DNA of 56,409 bases from Leptospira ainazelensis (GTDB lineage: Bacteria; Spirochaetota; Leptospiria; Leptospirales; Leptospiraceae): the NCBI RefSeq assembly GCF_016918785.1, contig NZ_JAFFPT010000036.1:1-56409 (forward strand). The letters run 5' to 3'. Every line of letters begins with the position of its first letter. The stretch's first letter is position 1. The notes beneath the pieces were generated by a model. That model worked only from the letters and a program-made list of their open reading frames with translations, was not told the DNA's origin and searched no databases. The position numbers were made by a program, and so were the translations under genes. Positions 52,991 to 56,409 of the stretch are shown here, piece by piece.

Positions 52991-53896
52991 TTGAATCCAA
53001 ATATTTTTTTCCCCATTTTAACTGGCCTACTCCATTTTTCATTTGGTGTATACGTTTTTAGACTAAAGCCGAAACAACATATTCAAGGCAGCTTCTTAAT
53101 ACTCAGCTTACTCCTATCAATGTGGTTGATGATATTAGGTTTTAGAGAATTCCTGCCGATCAGTTATCGAAATATTGCTCTCAATATCACATTTCTTCCG
53201 ATTTCATTCGCCCCTTTTGTTCTCTATTATCTTTGTTCAAAGTTAGAAAATCCTCGAAAAAAAATTCCGATTTGGGCAATCGTAACGGCTTCATTCGGGC
53301 AATCATACATAGTCTTCACCTGTATTTCACAAAATATGGCTACTCTCAAAGATCCGGAAAATTTCATTTTCGATTTCAACGCAAATTATCACATACTTGT
53401 TCTCTATTTAGTTTTCTGGGTGGTTTTATCGATTTATACCGTGACGCGAAAAATGGTAATTCAAAGAGGTGAATTTAAAGTTCGATTGTTCTTGGTCTTA
53501 ATCGGTGCGTTGCTTGCATTACCACTAACGACACTATTCGTTTATTTCCTACCTTTATTAGGATTTTATAAACCGTATCTCTCTTCGATCGGGCTTATTA
53601 TTTCTTCCATATTTTGGGCGGTCGCGATTTTACACTACGATGCATTCCGAATCAAATCCGGTGTATTAAAAGGTGAAAAAGTAACCTTCATTAACAGGTT
53701 AGCATCCGGGGGATTTTTGAAACTCCTGCAGAAACTTGATCCGATGCGTTTTATCCAAAAAAGATCGAAAGAAAAGGCGGAAATCACCAAGGAAATTCTA
53801 ATTCATGACTATAATCTCGCCATTAATCGAGGAGAACTTTCCGTTGAAAAAAGAGCGGAAATACTTTCTAAAAAATTCGGCAAATATTTTAAGTAG
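52991..53896 (+). CDS. 7-TM sensor-like membrane protein, paralogue 2
   Basis: A 301-residue protein, start TTG 52991 with AGGA about 9 bp upstream. Seven to eight TM segments fill residues 1-230. The pattern WLMILGFREFLPISYRNIAL, YLSSIGLIISSIFWAVAIL and HYDAFRIKSGVLKG matches the paralogue at 49489-50412. The soluble tail (about 240-301) differs and is Lys/Glu-rich. Its last 8 bp overlap the end of the convergent XRE gene at 53889. Its divergent neighbour is also an XRE gene, so this 7-TM protein is enclosed by two regulators. Confidence 0.75.
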   Translation: MNPNIFFPILTGLLHFSFGVYVFRLKPKQHIQGSFLILSLLLSMWLMILGFREFLPISYRNIALNITFLPISFAPFVLYYLCSKLENPRKKIPIWAIVTASFGQSYIVFTCISQNMATLKDPENFIFDFNANYHILVLYLVFWVVLSIYTVTRKMVIQRGEFKVRLFLVLIGALLALPLTTLFVYFLPLLGFYKPYLSSIGLIISSIFWAVAILHYDAFRIKSGVLKGEKVTFINRLASGGFLKLLQKLDPMRFIQKRSKEKAEITKEILIHDYNLAINRGELSVEKRAEILSKKFGKYFK

Positions 53897-54341
53897 GATT
53901 GGAGTAGCTCTTTGAAACAGCTTGGATCATGTGATATATTAATGCTCGAGATTCCGGCGGTATGTCTCGGTAAAGAGAGATGAGTATTTCTTCCGCTTTA
54001 TCGGAAGAAATTTTATTCCAAAGGAAATCCCTTTTTTTCATTTTTGTAATTGTGTCAGAGTTATTTTCTTCATGTGGTGAATTTAGTTCGGGATTTCCGG
54101 TCCCTCTCGTTAACCAGAGTCCGGAAATGCGGTGAACAGTTTCGATTTCCGCAGCAATTTTATCCAATAAAGGACGTTTATCATTGCATATATAGCTAAT
54201 GTAATTTTGAGATTTACCAATAGAAATAGCAAAATCTTCATCGTTCATTGCTAATATATTTTTAATAACGTAACGAAGCCTTTTTCCTGGAGTGGAAAAA
54301 TCGACATTTTCAAATGAGATTGTGATAATTTTATTTGACAT
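53889..54341 (-). CDS. XRE-like helix-turn-helix regulator
   Basis: A 150-residue protein with an HTH near residues 18-70 (DEDFAISIGKSQNYISYICN). A motif, ISGLWLTRGTGNPEL, follows, which recurs in related form in the regulator at 52349. The tail (DFLWNKISSDKAEEILISLY) is helical. It overlaps the convergent 7-TM gene by 8 bp. Upstream, AAAATGA-N7-TCATTTT (54349-54369) is a likely autoregulatory operator. It resembles phage-type repressors, but no phage genes are seen. Confidence 0.75.
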   Translation of the reverse strand: MSNKIITISFENVDFSTPGKRLRYVIKNILAMNDEDFAISIGKSQNYISYICNDKRPLLDKIAAEIETVHRISGLWLTRGTGNPELNSPHEENNSDTITKMKKRDFLWNKISSDKAEEILISLYRDIPPESRALIYHMIQAVSKSYSNPT

Positions 54342-54348
54342 AAATCAC

Positions 54349-54369
54349 AAAATGATTCAGCCTCATTTT
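54349..54369. promoter_or_regulatory. Dyad upstream of the second XRE gene
   Basis: AAAATGA (54349-54355) and TCATTTT (54363-54369) are perfect 7-bp arms, 8 bp before the start codon. The remainder of 54370-54791 is AT-rich with no gene; CTCCG...CGGAG near 54529-54553 is a weak inverted repeat. Confidence 0.5.
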
Positions 54370-54825
54370 ATGAAATCCTTTGGAAATTCAATAAAAAAAA
54401 TAAGACCGAACTTCTAATTCTAACTATTCTAAAAGAAGAATCATAAAAAGAAACTTTGTTTTCCGCCGATTTTCGACCATATTAAGATTTTTTTAACATA
54501 AAGAAGAAATAATTAGAATATCTGTAATCTCCGTATTCTTATCAAATGCGGAGAACCATCTAAGCCGCTTAATAATTTTCTTTTAAATCTATCAATTGAT
54601 AACATTGTATTGTCGTGATTCTTAGAGATATTATAGCTGTCTAAAATTGGAAGACTTCCTTTGCCCCCGATTCTTTTTGTAGAAGAAAATTACCCAAAGG
54701 ACAAGTATAAAACAAATGGAAAGCACACTTGAAATTACCAAGGAGATATTTCCGTTCTACAGCAAAAAATGAATTGGAGAATATGAGATTTTTTAGTACC
54801 AGTGTAATATATAAAAATCCTCTTA

Positions 54826-55531
54826 AGCAGATCTCCTTAAATATTCTTCAGGAGTCAATTCCCTAAGCGAACTATGCGGCCTTTCTGAATTGTAGAAGTT
54901 TCTCCAATCTTCGACAAGCTGCTGGGCTTCTTCAATATTTTGGGATCAGTTTTCGTTTAAACATTCGTTTCGCATTTTTCCATTAAAACTTTCTATAAAG
55001 GCATTATCGGCTGGCTTTCCGGGAGTTATGAAATGAATATCGACTCCTCTTTCGGAGGCCCAATTTAAAAAGTTTTCGATGTAAATTCAGGCTTAGTTGC
55101 TCTACCGCTAAACGTCCGTAGTCATCAATGATATTCAGAATTCTGAATATTCTTTCCGAATAAAATGAATCCGACTGAAGTCCATGGACCATCGTTTTCC
55201 TGAATTCTTAGGAAGAAGCTTTAGAACCGTAGGCAATGAGATTCTCTTTCACTTTCGCTTGATTCGATATTTAAGCCCAATTCTGAATACAAACGATAGA
55301 TTCGCTTATGATTGACCGGTCCTCTTGTCAGATGAAATCATGGATCTGCGGTAACCGACCCTTTTATATTTATATGCTAAAAACGGATCCGGTCCTTTAG
55401 TTCCCTATCTTTTTCAAAAGTCTTAGAAGGATGCCAAAAGCCAGTTCTGGAAATTTGTAAAAGACGACAAGATTTGCGTTCTCCTAATTGCGGTTTGATT
55501 AACATGATCGCATCCTGTTTATGCTCTCGGC
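54826..55531 (-). pseudogene. IS3-family orfB (DDE integrase), frameshifted
   Basis: Recognisable pieces in several frames, read on the minus strand: KPQLGERKSCRLLQISRTGF, PVNHKRIYRLYSELGLN, the catalytic region with IIDDYGRLAVEQLSLN, then FITPGKPADNAFIESFNGK and RNECLN around the final Glu, and a C-terminal GRIVRLGN. Several stops and frameshifts (for instance near 55300, 55190, 55085 and 54945) break it. The gene was once a full DDE transposase. Confidence 0.85.
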
Positions 55532-55795
55532 TTACCACTTTTTTTCGAGCAGCATTTTGATGGCTTCGTTTTTCAAAGCAAACTCCGCATAGAGATTCTT
55601 GAGCATGTTATTTTTATCTTCTAACGATTTCATACGTTTTAAATCGTTTAGTTCCATGCCTCCGTATTTGGATCGCCATCTATAAAAGGTATTCGCACTG
55701 ATCCCATGCTTACGACACACCTCTGAAGTTAAAACTCCTGACTCCGATTCCTTTAGTATCTTATAGATCCGATCTTCGTTAAAGTGCTTCTTCAT
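55532..55795 (-). CDS. IS3-family transposase orfA
   Basis: An 87-residue IS3 OrfA. ATG 55795 has GAGGAAA directly upstream; the frame extends 7 codons further to another ATG with no ribosome binding site. The HTH is GVLTSEVCRKHGISANTFYR followed by WRSKYGGM, then a leucine-zipper-like helix (LEDKNNMLKNLYAEFALKNE) and the typical end MLLEKKW. It is intact, but the orfB needed for transposition is broken. Confidence 0.88.
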   Translation of the reverse strand: MKKHFNEDRIYKILKESESGVLTSEVCRKHGISANTFYRWRSKYGGMELNDLKRMKSLEDKNNMLKNLYAEFALKNEAIKMLLEKKW

Positions 55796-55854
55796 ATTTT
55801 CCTCAAAAGTTAACATATCTTTGGAGGATTTTCAACATTCTAATTGGCACTAAA

Positions 55855-56409
55855 TTCCGGAGCTAGGTCAATTTTAAGAATACTCTTTTTCATCTTCCTT
55901 AAATTCTCCTAAATTAATAATTTCGAATAAACGATTTTCTACTATAGATTCAGAATTTGTTTAAAGCTGTTTTTTGACAACTGTTTTCATTTTATAAAAT
56001 GGGATTTAAAAGAGTGTACAGTTAATCTGATTAGGGTTTCAATCACACCTTTCTGGCGGGTGAAGTCTTTCAATTTCTTTACCTTCGCTTCTTTATATTC
56101 AAGATCAAAAACGACAAAAAAAACTGATGATAATCGCACCAAGCATGTCCCTTTTCAAAGCTTTTTCCCAAGCAACGTATGTGGAAACCAACCGCATACG
56201 ATTGAGTCAAACTGAGATGGGATAAAAATACGAGCCTGGTCGCTGACTTGTCCTGAATTGCATCCGTGAATTTTTTAATCTGAGGACTATATGCTTCTTA
56301 GCAATTTGCCTCGAATCAAATTTAGTATATTCACTTGTTTTCCACAACCGAATCAGCACTCGTATATTCAATACCTTCTTCCACACTTCCTAATTGGGAC
56401 GGACTTCCA
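55855..56409. other. Right edge, no intact gene
   Basis: No acceptable frame. On the minus strand, fragments such as DLEYKEAKVKKLKDFTRQKG (about 56050-56110) and QARIFIPSQFDSIVCGWFPH (about 56165-56235) read like pieces of a decayed gene with stops between them. I cannot name it. Confidence 0.35.

Larger units (their letters stand above)
54792..55854 (-). mobile_element. IS3-family insertion sequence, decayed
   Basis: About 1063 bp bounded by imperfect 31-bp terminal inverted repeats: 54792-54822, starting TTTAGTACCA, and the complement of 55824-55854, starting TTTAGTGCCA. Both end AAAATCCTC; 20 of 31 positions agree. It holds an intact orfA and a frameshifted orfB on the minus strand. I see no target-site duplication. 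It is shorter than usual IS3 members (about 1.2-1.5 kb), in line with internal deletions. The element is probably immobile. Confidence 0.75.

Overview
This window reads as chromosomal DNA of a spirochaete of the genus Leptospira, probably from the pathogen clade. The evidence is the set of protein families: DUF1554 and DUF1566 surface lipoproteins, spirochaetal lipoboxes, an alternative complex III operon, LytTR and AraC regulators with membrane domains, and a MepB homologue. The many short dispersed repeats built on the core GTAGGAACTC also fit. Base composition is moderate (not extremely AT-rich). I do not assign a species.

Layout. 1-5.8 kb: three tandem repeat arrays surround a membrane protein, a lipoate-protein ligase-like gene and glyA, followed by a hybrid sensor kinase with a periplasmic NMT1-type binding domain. 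6.2-9.5 kb: a compact three-gene cassette of a RecA-fold protein without a Walker A lysine, a small coiled protein and a family B DNA polymerase whose exonuclease residues are replaced. It sits behind a promoter that carries a LexA-type box TTTGN5CAAA. 9.5-10.1 kb: an orphan PycTM-like membrane protein. 10.6-19.5 kb: a LytS/LytTR two-component locus with lipoproteins, an EAL phosphodiesterase and a FecR protein, bracketed by TTTCATTCC direct repeats spaced 21 bp apart. 19.6-25.9 kb: fatty acid hydroxylase/sterol desaturase, Baeyer-Villiger-type monooxygenase, phospholipase C/P1 nuclease-like protein, a lipoprotein and a DUF4345 protein. 26.1-31.0 kb: TonB-dependent receptor, lipoprotein and membrane-bound AraC regulator, all on the minus strand. 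31.4-33.4 kb: FG-GAP repeat lipoprotein. 34.0-41.9 kb: alternative complex III (ActA to ActF) plus a terminal lipoprotein, closed by a terminator. 42.2-49.1 kb: an EEP-family nuclease, a DUF1554 lipoprotein, a CHRD-like protein, MepB with a SURF1-like lipoprotein, an HhH-DUF1801 fusion and small membrane proteins.

49.1-56.4 kb is an accessory-looking stretch: two paralogous 7-TM proteins, a LuxI/FeeM-like GNAT acyltransferase whose start codon lies inside a perfect 16-bp inverted repeat, two XRE regulators behind dyad operators, and decayed IS3-family elements.

The most interesting system is the cassette at 6.16-9.47 kb. I infer a DNA-damage-inducible, proofreading-deficient polymerase module that is built like the ImuA-ImuB-DnaE2 mutasome but uses a family B polymerase. 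Second are the LytTR operator arrays, which predict a self-contained regulon linking surface lipoproteins with c-di-GMP turnover. Third is the acyltransferase/7-TM/XRE region, which could be a small-molecule signalling module.
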